Counted from the stretch's first letter, positions 8,793-18,871 are shown. The stretch: DNA of 40,599 bases from Alphaproteobacteria bacterium (GCA_019247845.1 JAFBAL010000007.1:1-40599), one strand, 5' to 3'. The notes: generated by a model not told the origin, from the sequence alone. Numbers and translations: made by a program.

Positions 8793-9635
8793 CTACGTCC
8801 CGCTGCCGAACCGGCTCTTGTAGCGCGGGTCGATGTCCTTGACGGGCAGGTAGATGAACACGTCCGTCGTGTCGAACTGGCGGTCGATGAAGGCGCCGTC
8901 GCCGATGCGGCAGCCGGCGCGCAGATAGCCCTTCACCAGCGGCGGCAGCTCGCGCAGCGCCTGCTTGAGGTCGACGGCTTCCTTCGGCATCAGGTTCATC
9001 TCGGCATAGAGCTCGGGCCGCGCGCGCACGCGCATGCCGGGCTCCATGCGGTGATAGTGGTAGAGATAGGACAGCGGCAGCGCGAGCTTTTGCGCATCGG
9101 TGCCGTGCAGCGAGGCGCAGCCGAACATCACTTCGCTCGAGAAGCGCGCGCAATAGGCCATCAGCCCGCGCCACAACAGCTGCATCGTCGAGGTCTTGCT
9201 GCGCCACTCTTTCAGGATGCAGGAGCGGCCGAGCTCGAGATAGCGCGTCGAGGCCGGCCAGGCCTCGAGCATCGGCGACAGGTCGTATTCGGTCGAGGTG
9301 TAGAAGCCGCCGGCCTTCTGCGCATAGACCTCGCGGATCATGCGATAGGTGCCGACGACCTTGGGCTGGCCCTCGTCGTCCGCCACCGAGCGGTCGACGA
9401 CGAGCAGATGGTCGCAGAATTCGTCGAAGCGGTCGAAATCGCGGCGCGAAGACCGCATCTCGGGCGACGGAATCGCCGACATCTCTTCGTAAAAGACCTG
9501 ATAGCGCAGGCGCTGCGCCGCCTCGACCTCGGCATCGGTCTCGGCCAGGCGCACTTCCAGCGGGCCGGTCGCGGCCAGCACGGGCCATTGATCGGCGCGG
9601 CCTTCAAAGGGTCCGGGCTCGTGGATGTTGACCAA
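8793..9635 (-). CDS. olsB: L-ornithine N-alpha-acyltransferase-like protein (OlsB family)
   Basis: This is a GNAT-fold protein of the hemolysin-like/OlsB family (PF13444 type). OlsB adds a 3-hydroxyacyl group from acyl carrier protein to ornithine, the first step to phosphorus-free ornithine lipids. Diagnostic stretches are AQRLRYQVFYEEM, VVGTYRMIR, YLELGRSCI and LVKGYLRAGCRIGDGAFID. The 280-residue length fits. I use the TTG at 9635 because GAAGGG precedes it at good spacing; a GTG at 9671 would add 12 residues. No olsA acyltransferase gene is in the window. The ornithine specificity is a family-level inference. Confidence 0.82.
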   Translation of the reverse strand: MVNIHEPGPFEGRADQWPVLAATGPLEVRLAETDAEVEAAQRLRYQVFYEEMSAIPSPEMRSSRRDFDRFDEFCDHLLVVDRSVADDEGQPKVVGTYRMIREVYAQKAGGFYTSTEYDLSPMLEAWPASTRYLELGRSCILKEWRSKTSTMQLLWRGLMAYCARFSSEVMFGCASLHGTDAQKLALPLSYLYHYHRMEPGMRVRARPELYAEMNLMPKEAVDLKQALRELPPLVKGYLRAGCRIGDGAFIDRQFDTTDVFIYLPVKDIDPRYKSRFGSGT

Positions 9636-9725
9636 CCTTTCGTCCCTTCGACGCGAAAGCCTTGATTGCACGCGAGTTTAGCCGAGCGTGACGCTCAAGA
9701 CAAACCGCTCAAGAAGATTGGTTGC

Positions 9726-11201
9726 CTAGGACAAGCTCGCAGGCTCGCGCCGATGCACGAGGATCAGCAAAAGCAACGCGGGAATCCCGGCAAGCGCCGT
9801 CATCACGAAAAAGGGAACGAAGCCCACGACCTTGTCCGGCAGCGACGCGAGCACCGGAAGCAGACTTGCGAACGCGGCGCGATGGCTCGCGAACCAATCG
9901 ACCATGAGGCCCGACATGCCGCCCAACAGCTTGCCCGGCAATGCGTAGAACGAGCTGAACAGCGCGTATTGCGTCGCGGTGAAGGATTTGTTGGTGAGGC
10001 TGGACATATAGGCGAGCAATGCGGTGCCCGCGAAGCCCGCCGCGATGTTCTCGACCCCGATGGCGCCGGCGAAGATGGCGAGGTCGTGGCCGCTCGCCGC
10101 CAGCCACGCATACATCAGGTTGCCCGCGATCACCGCGAAGAGCCCGATGAACAGCGAGCGCATGATGCCGAAGCGGAAGACGAAGAAGCCGCCGATCAAG
10201 GCGCCGACGATCGTCACCCAAACGCCGATCAGACCCGACATGGTCCCGATCTCGACGAGCGAGAAGGACTGGCGGTACATCGGGCGCGCCATCGTGCCCA
10301 TGACGAAATCGGGAAGCCGGTAGAGCCCGATCATCGCCAGGATCAGCAGCCCGACCCAGCGGTGCTGGCGGAAGAAGTCGACGAAAGGCGCGATGATCGC
10401 GCCATAGAGCCAGCCCACGGCGCGACCGATGCGGCCGCCGACGTTCAGCGTCTTCTCGGCCGCCAGCACCTCTTCGCTGGCGTCCTGCTCGGGCGGCCGG
10501 TGCGCGGAGATCGTCGCCGCCATGCCGAGGAAGATCAGGCACCCCAGGAAGATCAGGCTCGCATGCCAGCCCATTCCCTGCGCCAGGAAGGGCGCGAGCG
10601 CGCCCGTGGCCAGCGCGGTCAGGCGATAGCCGAGCTGATAGGCGCCGAGCATGGTGCCCTGCTCTTCCGCCGGCGCGATCTCGATGCGCCAGGCGTCGAC
10701 CGAGATGTCCTGGCTCGCGCCCGAGAAGCCGAGCAGCAGCGCGAAGAGCGCGACCTGGACGAGCTGGGTATGGGGATCGCTGAACCACAGCCCCATGAAG
10801 GCGATGAGGATGCCCAGCTGCGCCACCAGCATCCAGGCGCGGCGCTTGCCCAGAAGCGGATGCAGCACCGGCAGCCGCACCTGGTCCAGGATCGGCGCCC
10901 AGACGAATTTGAACGAATAGGGCAGCAGCGTATAGGCGAAGAGCCCGATGTCGGTCATCGAGACCTTGGCGTCGGTCAGCCACAGCCCGAGCGCGTTCGA
11001 GATCGTCAGCAGCGGCAAGCCGCAACTGGCGCCGAGCACGAGCATCGTCGCGGTGCGAGGCTGGAGATAGGAGCGCAGCGCGGCGCCGGCGCTGCGGCGC
11101 GGCGCGGCAGGTTTCGCAGCGGCGTTTTGGGCGGCGGCACCGGTCGTGGCGGCATCGCCGGCGCGGGACGGCGCCGCGTCGGGCTTTTCGGCTTCGCTCA
11201 T
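9726..11201 (-). CDS. ampG: AmpG-type muropeptide permease (MFS)
   Basis: A 491-residue inner-membrane transporter of the major facilitator superfamily with about 12-14 hydrophobic segments. The start of the core (MLVLGASCGLPLLTISNALGLWL), the YSFKFVWAPILDQ segment, GASQDISVDAWRIE and MLGAYQLGYRLTAL are typical of AmpG, which imports GlcNAc-anhydroMurNAc peptides during cell wall recycling. A 45-residue Ala/Pro-rich cytoplasmic N-terminal extension precedes the first membrane segment. The start overlaps the stop of the histidine kinase gene by ATGA, so the two are translationally coupled. A related transporter with another substrate cannot be excluded. Confidence 0.88.
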   Translation of the reverse strand: MSEAEKPDAAPSRAGDAATTGAAAQNAAAKPAAPRRSAGAALRSYLQPRTATMLVLGASCGLPLLTISNALGLWLTDAKVSMTDIGLFAYTLLPYSFKFVWAPILDQVRLPVLHPLLGKRRAWMLVAQLGILIAFMGLWFSDPHTQLVQVALFALLLGFSGASQDISVDAWRIEIAPAEEQGTMLGAYQLGYRLTALATGALAPFLAQGMGWHASLIFLGCLIFLGMAATISAHRPPEQDASEEVLAAEKTLNVGGRIGRAVGWLYGAIIAPFVDFFRQHRWVGLLILAMIGLYRLPDFVMGTMARPMYRQSFSLVEIGTMSGLIGVWVTIVGALIGGFFVFRFGIMRSLFIGLFAVIAGNLMYAWLAASGHDLAIFAGAIGVENIAAGFAGTALLAYMSSLTNKSFTATQYALFSSFYALPGKLLGGMSGLMVDWFASHRAAFASLLPVLASLPDKVVGFVPFFVMTALAGIPALLLLILVHRREPASLS

Positions 11202-13399
11202 GCGGCGGCGGATTCGGCGCCGCTGGGAAGGCCCACGGGGAAAAAGGTCTCGAACATCTGATCCAGCAAAGCAGGGTCGACAGGCTTGGTCAGGAAACCA
11301 TCCATGCCCGCGTCCTTGCAAGCCCACTTGCCGGTTTCGAGCGCATCGGCGGTGAGCGCGATGATGGGGGTGCGCGCGCGGCCGAAGGTGAGCTCGTCGG
11401 CGCGGATCGCCTTGGTCGCCTCGATGCCGTCCATGCCGGGCATGTGGATGTCGGTGAGCACGAGATCGAAGCGCTCCTCGTTCATGGCCGCGACCGCCTG
11501 GTCGCCGGTCGTCACCTCGCGCACCGTGTGGCCGCGGCGGCGCAGAAGCTCGCGCGTCAAAAGCGCATTGACCGGATTGTCCTCGGCCAGAAGCACCTTG
11601 TAACCGCGCAGGGCCGGGGCCTGCTTGGGGGCGGGCTCGGGCGCCACGGGCTGGAGCACGCTATCCGGGCAGGCGATCTCGAGCAGGGTCGGGAAGCGCT
11701 CGGCCAGCGCCGCCTGGCGCACGGGCTTGACGAGATAGCCGGCAAAGCCCTTGACCATCAGCTCGTCGAGCCGGCCGCGCGCCGCCGGCGCCAGAAGCAC
11801 GAAAGAGGGAATGTCGGGATCGGGGACCGCGCGCGGATCGGGCATGGAGCCGGTGCCGGCGTCGACCAGGACGTAGTTGAAGGTGAGCTCGTCGTCGCCG
11901 TCCTCCGCGAAGGCGCCGACCTCGCCGCCGGCCGCGCGCAGCTGGGCGGTCAGGCCTTCGCGCAGCAGCGCGTTGCGCGTGACGATGGCGAAGCGCAGAT
12001 CGGCGAGCGGGCGCTGGTCGGGCGCCGCGGGCGCGGCGGCAACGACGATGGCGGGCAGCGTGAACCAGAACACCGAGCCCTGGCCCAGCGCGGGCTCGAC
12101 GCCGATCTCGCCGCCCAGCCCTTCGATGAGGCGCTTGGAGATCGCAAGGCCGAGGCCGGTGCCGCCGAACTTGCGCGCATGGCTGGAATCGGCCTGGACG
12201 AATTCCTGGAAGATCTCCTTGCGCTTTTCGGCCGGCACGCCGACGCCGGTATCGCGCACCTCGAAGCGCAGGAAGCGACGCTCGCGGCCCTCGACCATCG
12301 CCACGTCGATGCGCACGCCGCCCTTCTCGGTGAACTTGATCGCGTTGCCGATGAGGTTGTTGAGCACCTGCATCAGCCGCACGCCGTCGGTGCGCACGCT
12401 CTGCGGCACGTCGGGCGCGGTGATGGCGACGAGCTCGACGTCCTTGGCATGGGCGCGCGGCGCCTGGAGCTCGATGACGCGCTCGATCGCCGAGCGCAGC
12501 TCGACCTCATCCTCGTCGAAGGACATCATGCCGGATTCGATCTTGGAGAAATCCAGGATGTCGCCGATCAGCGCCAGCAGCGCCTCGCCCGATTGCGCGA
12601 TGGCTTCGGCATAGGAACGCTGTTCGATCTTGAGGTCGGTCTCGAGCAGCAGCCGCGCCATGCCGAGCACGCCGTTCATAGGCGTGCGGATTTCGTGGCT
12701 CATGGTGGCGAGGAAACCCGACTTCGCGCGGCTGCCGGCCTCGGCGCGGTCGCGCGCCTCGGTCAGCGCGTCCTCCAGCGCCTTGCGCTCGGTGATGTCG
12801 CGGCCGACGCTCTGCACCTCGACCAGGCGGCCGAGCCCGTCGCGCACCGCGTAATCTTCCCAGGCAAGCCAGCGCCAGCCATAGGCCGTGCGGACATGCT
12901 GGTCGTAGCGCACCCGCGCGCGTCCCGTTTCCAAACCTGCGAAGCTTCCGAACAGCGGCGCACGGCTGTCGGGGTGCGGGTCGGGCGCGAAGGGGCGGCC
13001 GATGGCGTGCTTGGGGTTCAGGCCGAACAGCTTGAAGAAGGCGTCGTTGCCGTAAGTCAGCCGGCTGTCGGCCGAGCGGCGGAAGATCGCGTCGCCTTGC
13101 GCATCGACGAGGCCTTTGTAGCGCGCCTCGCTTTGATTGAGCTGGGCATTGGCGGCAGCGGAGGAGGCGAGCGAGGCTTCGAGGCGCCCGGCCACGGCCT
13201 GGAGCTGGGCAGCCTGGCGGTTGAGCAGCTCGCTGCGGCGGCGCGCCTGGAGATAGTCGTGCAGCAGGAAGGCGATCACCACCCCCACCAGGCAGGCGAA
13301 GATGGGCCTGGGCATCAGGTTGAGCTGGCCGGTGAGCACGACCTCTCCCAGCCCCGCCACGAGCATGGCGGAGGCGACGAGGCCGAAGAAGATGCGCAA
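11198..13399 (-). CDS. Membrane hybrid sensor histidine kinase with PAS and two receiver-like domains
   Basis: The 733-residue protein has two N-terminal membrane segments (about residues 3-24 and 33-48) and a coiled coil. A PAS domain (about 90-205) ends in [14 protein letters not shown]. The HisKA motif [19 protein letters not shown] follows near residue 230, then the HATPase boxes [19 protein letters not shown] and [14 protein letters not shown] degenerate receiver-like module spans about 465-570, and a canonical receiver follows, with [11 protein letters not shown], phospho-acceptor Asp in [14 protein letters not shown] and the Lys in FLTKPVD. It starts at a TTG and is followed by ampG with overlapping codons, suggesting a link to cell wall state. 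The signal sensed is unknown. Confidence 0.92.
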   Translation of the reverse strand: MRIFFGLVASAMLVAGLGEVVLTGQLNLMPRPIFACLVGVVIAFLLHDYLQARRRSELLNRQAAQLQAVAGRLEASLASSAAANAQLNQSEARYKGLVDAQGDAIFRRSADSRLTYGNDAFFKLFGLNPKHAIGRPFAPDPHPDSRAPLFGSFAGLETGRARVRYDQHVRTAYGWRWLAWEDYAVRDGLGRLVEVQSVGRDITERKALEDALTEARDRAEAGSRAKSGFLATMSHEIRTPMNGVLGMARLLLETDLKIEQRSYAEAIAQSGEALLALIGDILDFSKIESGMMSFDEDEVELRSAIERVIELQAPRAHAKDVELVAITAPDVPQSVRTDGVRLMQVLNNLIGNAIKFTEKGGVRIDVAMVEGRERRFLRFEVRDTGVGVPAEKRKEIFQEFVQADSSHARKFGGTGLGLAISKRLIEGLGGEIGVEPALGQGSVFWFTLPAIVVAAAPAAPDQRPLADLRFAIVTRNALLREGLTAQLRAAGGEVGAFAEDGDDELTFNYVLVDAGTGSMPDPRAVPDPDIPSFVLLAPAARGRLDELMVKGFAGYLVKPVRQAALAERFPTLLEIACPDSVLQPVAPEPAPKQAPALRGYKVLLAEDNPVNALLTRELLRRRGHTVREVTTGDQAVAAMNEERFDLVLTDIHMPGMDGIEATKAIRADELTFGRARTPIIALTADALETGKWACKDAGMDGFLTKPVDPALLDQMFETFFPVGLPSGAESAAA

Positions 13400-13554
13400 G
13401 CCTCGCGTCAGCTGTGAAGACCCCTGCGAAATCCAGGCAAGTAGGCCGCGGGGATGCTTGCGGAATGCTTAAGGCGGCTTTGGTAAAGCCCCGAAAATGG
13501 GTTAACCTTAAGCGATCACAACCACGAAATTTCAGTCCATCAAGGGAGGACAAC

Positions 13555-13938
13555 ATGCGCTTTTCGACGCTGGCCCTGGCCGGCGCTTTCGCCTTGGCCG
13601 CGACCGCGACAGGGGCTTGGGCCGACGATCCGATGGCCAATACCTACGGCAATACCGTCACCACCAAGAGCCAGAAGACGGGCATGTCCGGCCAGCTGAT
13701 GTTCAATGCCGACGGTTCCTACAGCGCCAACGGCATGGGGCCGGACGGCAAGCCCATGACCTATCAGGGCAAATGGACCCTCAAGGACGGCGGCGCCACG
13801 ATCTGCCTGTCGCCGACCCTGCCCAATCCGCCGCCCATGAGCTGCACGCCGCTGATGAAGCACAATGTCGGCGAAAGCTGGAGCGTCACCAACGACCAGG
13901 GCGAGACCTTCGACGTTTCCATCACCGCCGGGCGCTGA
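13555..13938 (+). CDS. Small secreted protein of unknown function
   Basis: A 127-residue protein with a clear Sec signal peptide ([22 protein letters not shown], cleavage about residue 23). The mature part is beta-rich, with a [21 protein letters not shown] segment and two cysteines in [15 protein letters not shown], probably a periplasmic disulfide. An excellent ribosome site, AGGGAGGA, sits five bases before the ATG. The gene stands alone and ends before a strong terminator, so it is probably well expressed. I do not recognise the family. Confidence 0.8.
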   Translation: MRFSTLALAGAFALAATATGAWADDPMANTYGNTVTTKSQKTGMSGQLMFNADGSYSANGMGPDGKPMTYQGKWTLKDGGATICLSPTLPNPPPMSCTPLMKHNVGESWSVTNDQGETFDVSITAGR

Positions 13939-14006
13939 ACGGCGTGTCGGAGCCGGGCGGGCAACAGTGCCGCCGCTCCAAACGGCGTTCGCGAACGATG
14001 TTCGAG

Positions 14007-14041
14007 AAAGGGCCGTGGACGGCGCCGTCCGCGGCCTTTTT
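14007..14041 (+). terminator. Rho-independent terminator after the secreted protein gene
   Basis: A 26-base inverted repeat, GGCCGTGGACGGC followed directly by its complement with one G-T pair, spans 14011-14036 and is followed by five T (14037-14041). AAAG precedes it, extending the stem into the T tract. This is the clearest intrinsic terminator in the window and separates the secreted protein gene from the pst genes. Confidence 0.88.
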
Positions 14042-14066
14042 CCTTGCCCGGCACCCTGGAAAGGGG

Positions 14067-14095
14067 TTGTCACAAAAGCTTTGCAGAACTGTGAT
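14067..14095 (+). promoter_or_regulatory. Possible PhoB (Pho box) site upstream of pstC
   Basis: TTGTCAC at 14067 and CTGTGAT at 14089 each resemble the Pho box half-site CTGTCAT (5 and 6 of 7) and are 22 bases apart, two turns of the helix. The intermediate 7-mer at 14078 (GCTTTGC) matches poorly. The placement about 130 bases before the pstC start fits phosphate control, but the match is incomplete. Confidence 0.35.
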
Positions 14096-14224
14096 GAGCG
14101 TTGCACTCAAGACGGCCGTTATGCGCCCTCAAAGCGCCAAGGGGGCGGATGACGGCGGGCGACCGGCGGGCAGAACTTCCTTGGCCGCACAACCGCTTGC
14201 CTCTAAGACACCGGCGCCCCATCC

Positions 14225-15217
14225 ATGGCCGATATCGCCTTGACCGAGAACCTCGCCGCCGTCGCCGACCGTGCCGCCGTCGTCCGCCGTTTCGGCATGC
14301 GCGACGCAGGCTTCCGCTGGCTCACGCGGCTGGCCGCGCTGCTGGTGGTGCTGGTCTTCGCCGGCGTGATCTGGTCGCTGGTCATGGGCGCGATGCCCTC
14401 GATCAAGCATTACGGCTGGAGCTTCGTCACCACCGAAGCCTGGAACCCGGTGACCGAGAAGTTCGGCGCGCTGGCCTCGATCTACGGCACGCTCGTCACC
14501 TCGTTCCTGGCCATGCTGATCGCGGTCCCGGTCGGCATCGGCATCGCGATCTTCCTGACCGAGATCTGCCCGCGTCCGCTGCGCCGCCCGATCGGCATCG
14601 CCATCGAGCTTCTGGCCGGCATTCCGTCCATCATCTACGGCATCTGGGGCCTGTTCGTCTTCGCGCCCGAGTTCCAGCAGACGGTCGAGCCTTGGCTGAT
14701 CGATCTTCTGGGCAACGTTCCCCTGGTGCGCGCGCTGTTCGAAGGCCCGCCCTACGGCACCGGCATCTTCACCGCCTCGTTCATCCTGTCGATCATGGTC
14801 CTGCCCTTCATCTCGGCGGTGACGCGCGACGTGTTCGAGACCGTGCCCCCCATGCTGAAGGAAGCCGCCTACGGGCTCGGCTGCACGACCTGGGAAGTGA
14901 TGTGGCGCGTGGTGCTGCCGTTCACGCGTTCGGGCGTCGTCGGCGGCGCGATGCTGGCCCTGGGCCGGGCGCTGGGCGAGACCATGGCGGTGACCTTCGT
15001 CATCGGCAATTCGCACCACATCCACACCTCGCTGCTGTCGCCCGGCACCTCGATCTCGGCCACCATCGCCAACGAGTTCGCCGAGGCCGTGGGCGACCTC
15101 TACATCTCGTCGCTGATCGAGCTCGGCCTGATCCTCTTCGCCATCACCTTCATCGTGCTGGCCAGCGCCCAGCTGATGCTGCGCACGCTCGAGCGCCGGT
15201 CGGGAGGCGCGTCGTGA
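14225..15217 (+). CDS. pstC: Phosphate ABC transporter permease PstC
   Basis: A 330-residue inner-membrane permease with a cytoplasmic N-terminus and six to seven hydrophobic segments. Typical PstC features are [20 protein letters not shown], the [20 protein letters not shown] segment, and the EAA loop with [40 protein letters not shown] then follows. Together with PstA it forms the membrane channel of the high-affinity phosphate importer. The pstC-pstA-pstB order is normal, but no pstS precedes it. The stop overlaps the GTG start of pstA. Confidence 0.96.
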   Translation: MADIALTENLAAVADRAAVVRRFGMRDAGFRWLTRLAALLVVLVFAGVIWSLVMGAMPSIKHYGWSFVTTEAWNPVTEKFGALASIYGTLVTSFLAMLIAVPVGIGIAIFLTEICPRPLRRPIGIAIELLAGIPSIIYGIWGLFVFAPEFQQTVEPWLIDLLGNVPLVRALFEGPPYGTGIFTASFILSIMVLPFISAVTRDVFETVPPMLKEAAYGLGCTTWEVMWRVVLPFTRSGVVGGAMLALGRALGETMAVTFVIGNSHHIHTSLLSPGTSISATIANEFAEAVGDLYISSLIELGLILFAITFIVLASAQLMLRTLERRSGGAS

Positions 15218-16053
15218 ACATGGCCCTCTATACGCGGCGCAAGGCCTTCAACCGGATGTTCCTGGTGTTGTCGGTGCTGGCGGCTGTGTTCGGGCTGATC
15301 TGGCTGGCCTTCATCCTGGGCGAGCTGTGCTGGCGCGGCCTCGAGGGCATGTCGTCGCGCGTCTTCACCGAGATGACGCCCGCGGGCGACGCCGACGGCG
15401 GCCTTCTCAACGCCATCGTCGGCAGCGTGATGATGAGCTCGGTTGCGGTCGTGGCCGGAACCCCGATCGGCCTTCTGGCCGGCACCTATCTCGCCGAATA
15501 CGGCCGGCACGGGCGCCTGGCCTTCGTGGTGCGCTTCGTCAACGACATCCTGCTCAGCGCGCCGTCGATCATCGTCGGCCTTTTCGTCTACGAGTTCGTC
15601 GTCGTCCCCACGCACGGCTTCTCGGGCTGGGCGGGCACCGTGGCGCTGGGCGTGATCGTCATCCCGGTGGTGGTGCGCACGACCGAGAACATGCTTCTTC
15701 TGGTCCCCAACGGATTGCGCGAGGCGGCCGCGGCGCTCGGCGCGCCGCGCAGCTCGGTGATCCGCGCGGTGACCTGGCGCGCCGCAAGGGCGGGCATCGT
15801 CACCGGCGTCCTGCTCGCCATCGCGCGCATCTCGGGCGAGACCGCGCCGCTGCTGTTCACCGCGCTGAACAACCAGTTCTGGAGCACCGACATGAGCGGT
15901 TGGATGCCCAACCTGCCGATGGCGATCTTCCAGTATGCCAACTCGGCCTATGACAACCTGCATCGCCTGGCTTGGGCGGGCGCATTGCTCATCACCGCCA
16001 CCGTGCTCTCCTTGAGCGTGGCCGCGCGGCTTCTCGAACGCAAGCGGAGCTAG
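15214..16053 (+). CDS. pstA: Phosphate ABC transporter permease PstA
   Basis: A 279-residue permease, partner of PstC. Signatures are [55 protein letters not shown] and the EAA loop [21 protein letters not shown], then [17 protein letters not shown] use the GTG at 15214, which overlaps the pstC stop and has GGGAGG six bases upstream; an ATG six bases later is possible. The frame is open far upstream through pstC, but only this part encodes a transporter. Confidence 0.95.
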   Translation: MNMALYTRRKAFNRMFLVLSVLAAVFGLIWLAFILGELCWRGLEGMSSRVFTEMTPAGDADGGLLNAIVGSVMMSSVAVVAGTPIGLLAGTYLAEYGRHGRLAFVVRFVNDILLSAPSIIVGLFVYEFVVVPTHGFSGWAGTVALGVIVIPVVVRTTENMLLLVPNGLREAAAALGAPRSSVIRAVTWRAARAGIVTGVLLAIARISGETAPLLFTALNNQFWSTDMSGWMPNLPMAIFQYANSAYDNLHRLAWAGALLITATVLSLSVAARLLERKRS

Positions 16054-16057
16054 GACT

Positions 16058-16831
16058 ATGGACGCGGCCGTCAAGGACAAGGTGAAGGTCGATATCCGCG
16101 ACCTGTCGTTCTATTACGGCGCCACGAAAGCCTTGAAGAACATCACCATGCCGCTGCACGACCGGCAGGTGACGGCGTTCATCGGCCCGTCGGGCTGCGG
16201 CAAGTCCACCTTGCTGCGCATCCTGAACCGCATCTACGAGCTCTATCCGCGCCAGCGCGCCGAGGGCGAGGTGATGCTGGACGGCCAGAACATCCTTTCC
16301 AGCGGCACCGACATCAACCTGCTGCGCTCGCGCGTCGGCATGGTGTTCCAGAAGCCGACGCCGTTCCCGATGACGATCTACGACAACATCGCCTTCGGCA
16401 TCAAACTCTACGAGCGCATGCCGCGTTCCGAGCTCGACGGCCGCATCGAGGACGCGCTGCAGCGCGCCGCCTTGTGGAGCGAGGTCAAGGACAAGCTGAA
16501 GGATTCGGGCTTGAGCCTCTCCGGCGGCCAGCAGCAGCGCCTTTGCATCGCGCGTACCGTCGCGACCAAGCCCGAGGTCATCCTGCTCGACGAGCCGTGC
16601 TCGGCGCTCGATCCGATCTCCACCGCCAAGATCGAGGAGCTGATCGACGAGCTGTCCGAGGAGTACACGATCGTCATCGTGACCCACAACATGCAGCAGG
16701 CCTCGCGCACCAGCGACTACACCGCCTTCATGTATCTGGGCGAGCTGGTCGAGTACGGCACGACCGAGAAGATCTTCACCGCGCCCGAGAACAAGCGCAC
16801 CGAGCAGTACATCACCGGCCGCTTCGGCTGA
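16058..16831 (+). CDS. pstB: Phosphate ABC transporter ATP-binding protein PstB
   Basis: A 257-residue ABC ATPase that energises PstCA. The Walker A motif is GPSGCGKST near residue 45. The Q-loop is in [19 protein letters not shown], which is specific to PstB, followed by the signature [14 protein letters not shown], Walker [14 protein letters not shown] and the switch HNMQQASR. The C-terminus [11 protein letters not shown] is typical. GGAG lies eight bases before the ATG, and the gene starts four bases after pstA. The usual phoU gene does not follow. Confidence 0.97.
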   Translation: MDAAVKDKVKVDIRDLSFYYGATKALKNITMPLHDRQVTAFIGPSGCGKSTLLRILNRIYELYPRQRAEGEVMLDGQNILSSGTDINLLRSRVGMVFQKPTPFPMTIYDNIAFGIKLYERMPRSELDGRIEDALQRAALWSEVKDKLKDSGLSLSGGQQQRLCIARTVATKPEVILLDEPCSALDPISTAKIEELIDELSEEYTIVIVTHNMQQASRTSDYTAFMYLGELVEYGTTEKIFTAPENKRTEQYITGRFG

Positions 16832-17025
16832 GCGGGCGCCGCCGCGCGACGAAGTTGTGACCATTTGCGCTTGAGGGGCGCGCCAAACGGCCTGTCGAAC
16901 TTGATCTGACCGTCATGCGCGGGGTTGAGCTGGACGCTGCCGGCGGAGCCAAGGTCGTGTCCGACGGCGTCAACGCCTACAACAACGCGGTAGAAACGGC
17001 GCGATCGCGGATCGGCACATCGTCC

Positions 17026-17139
17026 ATGCGGAAACTGTTCTCAGCCGTGGTCGCGATGGCCGTGGCGGGCGGCCTCGCCATCTCCGCCCCGGCGCGCGCC
17101 GAGGGACCGTCGCGGCGGAGCAATCACCCTAGGGCGTAA
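17026..17139 (+). CDS. Short signal-peptide-like ORF, possible remnant of a secreted protein gene
   Basis: A 37-residue frame encodes a textbook signal peptide, MRKLFSAVVAMAVAGGLA then ISAPARAE, followed by only ten polar residues before the stop, which overlaps the end of the convergent symporter gene. The position just after pstB, where no pstS or phoU is found, suggests the 5' end of a lost binding-protein gene. No similarity beyond the signal peptide can be shown. The frame is open upstream to an ATG at 16915, but that part looks non-coding. The rest of the gap (16832-17025) shows nothing I can name. Confidence 0.35.
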   Translation: MRKLFSAVVAMAVAGGLAISAPARAEGPSRRSNHPRA

Positions 17140-18674
17140 TCCTCCGCCTTGGTCGCATCCGCATGCGGCGTGCGGATGACGGCGCTCAACACCGCCGCCA
17201 CCGCGAGGTTGAGGATCAGCGACGACAGCGCGGCATAGCACGGCACCGTGAGCCCGAAGACATGGAGCGCATAGATCGACGACTTGAACGCGTTCGCCCA
17301 GGCCATGGCGGTGCCCGCGCCGATGCCGGCCGCCCAGCCGATCAGCAAGGCGGTCGGATGGAGCTTGCGCGTGTAGAGACCGAGCAGCACCGAGGGCAGG
17401 GTCTGGATGATCCAGATGCCGCCGAGCAGCTGAAGCTGGATCGCGTATTGCGTCGGCAGCTCGATGATGAAGAACAAGGCGCCGAGCTTGACCAGGAGCG
17501 AGACGATCTTGGCGACGGCGGTCTCGCGCGCGTGGCTGGCGGCGGGCGCGACGAACTCCTTGTAGATGTTGCGGGTGAAGAGATTGGCGCAGGCGATCGA
17601 CATGATCGCGGCCGGCACCAGCGCGCCGATGGCGATCGCCGCGAAGGCCACGCCGACGAACCAGGCCGGGAAGCTCTTCAGGAACAGCGCCGGCACCGCG
17701 AAATTGTTGCCGAAGGCCTTGAAGCCCGAGGCGAAGGCGGGATCGGCCTTCACGCCCGCCGCCACCGCCATGTAGCCGAGCAGCGCGATCAGCCCGAGCG
17801 CGAAGGAATAGGCCGGAAGGATCACCGCGTTGCGCTGCACGGCCGCGCGGCTGGACGAGCTCAAGAGTCCCGTCACCGAATGGGGATAGAGCAGCAGCGC
17901 CAGCGCCGAGCCCAGGCCCAGCGTCGCGTAGGCCGCCTGCGGACCGAGATTGCCGGGCGTGGACGCGCCCAGCAGCAAGGTCTTCGGATCGACCGCCTTG
18001 AAGATCGCGCCATAGCCGCCGAGCTCGGCCGGGATCACGATCACCGCCGCCAGCACGGTGATATAGAGCAGCGCGTCCTTGACCACCGCGATCATCGCCG
18101 GCGCGCGCAGGCCGCTGTTGTAGGTATAGGCCGCGAGCACCACGAAGGCGATCAGCAAAGGCGCTTCGGGAATGACCATGCCGCCGATGGCGAGCGTGGT
18201 GGGAATGCCCAGCCCCGCGATCACCACTTCCATGCCGACCAGCTGCAGCGCGATATAGGGCATGGTGGCGACGATGCCGGTGACCGCGACGGCGAGCGCG
18301 AGCGAGCGGCTGCCGAAGCGTCCGCGCACGAAATCGGCCGCGGTGACATAGCCGTGCTTGTGCGCGACCGACCACAATCGCGGGAACACCGCGAAGAGGA
18401 TCGGATAGACCAGGATCGTGTAGGGAACGGCGAAAAAGCCGGTGGCGCCGGCACCGAACATCAAGGCCGGCACCGCGACGAAGGTGTAAGCTGTATAGAG
18501 ATCGCCGCCCAGAAGGAACCAGGTCACCAGCGTGCCGAAGCGCCGTCCGCCCAGCCCCCATTCGTGCAGATGGGACATGTCGCCCCGGCGCCAGCGCGAC
18601 GCCCAGAAGCCCAGCAGCGTGACGAAGACGAAGAGCGCGATGAAGATCGCGACCGCGACCGGGTTGAGGCTCAT
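17124..18674 (-). CDS. Sodium:solute symporter, MctP-like monocarboxylate permease
   Basis: A 516-residue membrane protein of the SSS family with about 13 hydrophobic segments. WGLGGRRFGTLVTWFLLGGDLYTAYTFVAVPAL, HGYVTAADFVRGRFGSR and LLYPHSVTGLLSSSSRAAVQRNAV are typical of the branch that includes rhizobial MctP, which takes up lactate, pyruvate and some amino acids. The preceding 66-residue DUF3311 protein overlaps its start, the same arrangement as known for that branch. Solute specificity is inferred from this context only. Confidence 0.88.
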   Translation of the reverse strand: MSLNPVAVAIFIALFVFVTLLGFWASRWRRGDMSHLHEWGLGGRRFGTLVTWFLLGGDLYTAYTFVAVPALMFGAGATGFFAVPYTILVYPILFAVFPRLWSVAHKHGYVTAADFVRGRFGSRSLALAVAVTGIVATMPYIALQLVGMEVVIAGLGIPTTLAIGGMVIPEAPLLIAFVVLAAYTYNSGLRAPAMIAVVKDALLYITVLAAVIVIPAELGGYGAIFKAVDPKTLLLGASTPGNLGPQAAYATLGLGSALALLLYPHSVTGLLSSSSRAAVQRNAVILPAYSFALGLIALLGYMAVAAGVKADPAFASGFKAFGNNFAVPALFLKSFPAWFVGVAFAAIAIGALVPAAIMSIACANLFTRNIYKEFVAPAASHARETAVAKIVSLLVKLGALFFIIELPTQYAIQLQLLGGIWIIQTLPSVLLGLYTRKLHPTALLIGWAAGIGAGTAMAWANAFKSSIYALHVFGLTVPCYAALSSLILNLAVAAVLSAVIRTPHADATKAEDYALG

Positions 18675-18871
18675 TCGCGCTCACCCAGAAACACCGGCAG
18701 CAAGATCAGCGCGCCGAGCACGATCCACATCAACTGGTACCAATAGAAGAACGGGATGCCGGCGAGCTCGGGCTCGACGCGGTTGTAGGACGGCACCCAC
18801 AGCATCGCCGCGAAGGGCAGGAGCAGCAGCAGGTAGGAAAGGCGAAAGCCCTGTTTCTTCGGTCGATCCAT
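18671..18871 (-). CDS. DUF3311 small membrane protein, partner of the symporter
   Basis: A 66-residue protein with two membrane segments (LSYLLLLLPFAAMLWVPSYN and FFYWYQLMWIVLGALILLPVFL) separated by a short polar loop, RVEPELAGIP. This matches DUF3311, found immediately before MctP-like symporter genes. The stop and the symporter start overlap as ATGA. It probably assists assembly or function of the transporter, but that has not been shown for the family as far as I know. Confidence 0.85.
   Translation of the reverse strand: MDRPKKQGFRLSYLLLLLPFAAMLWVPSYNRVEPELAGIPFFYWYQLMWIVLGALILLPVFLGERE

Noticed and set aside
13400..13554. TTAA-rich stretch as a CtrA binding site
   Set aside because: The TTAA copies do not have the seven-base gap expected for CtrA (TTAA-N7-TTAA).
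13990..14001. Palindrome CGTTCGCGAACG before the terminator
   Set aside because: Short, within a GC-rich gap, and better explained as part of the terminator's upstream structure; no conserved regulator comes to mind.
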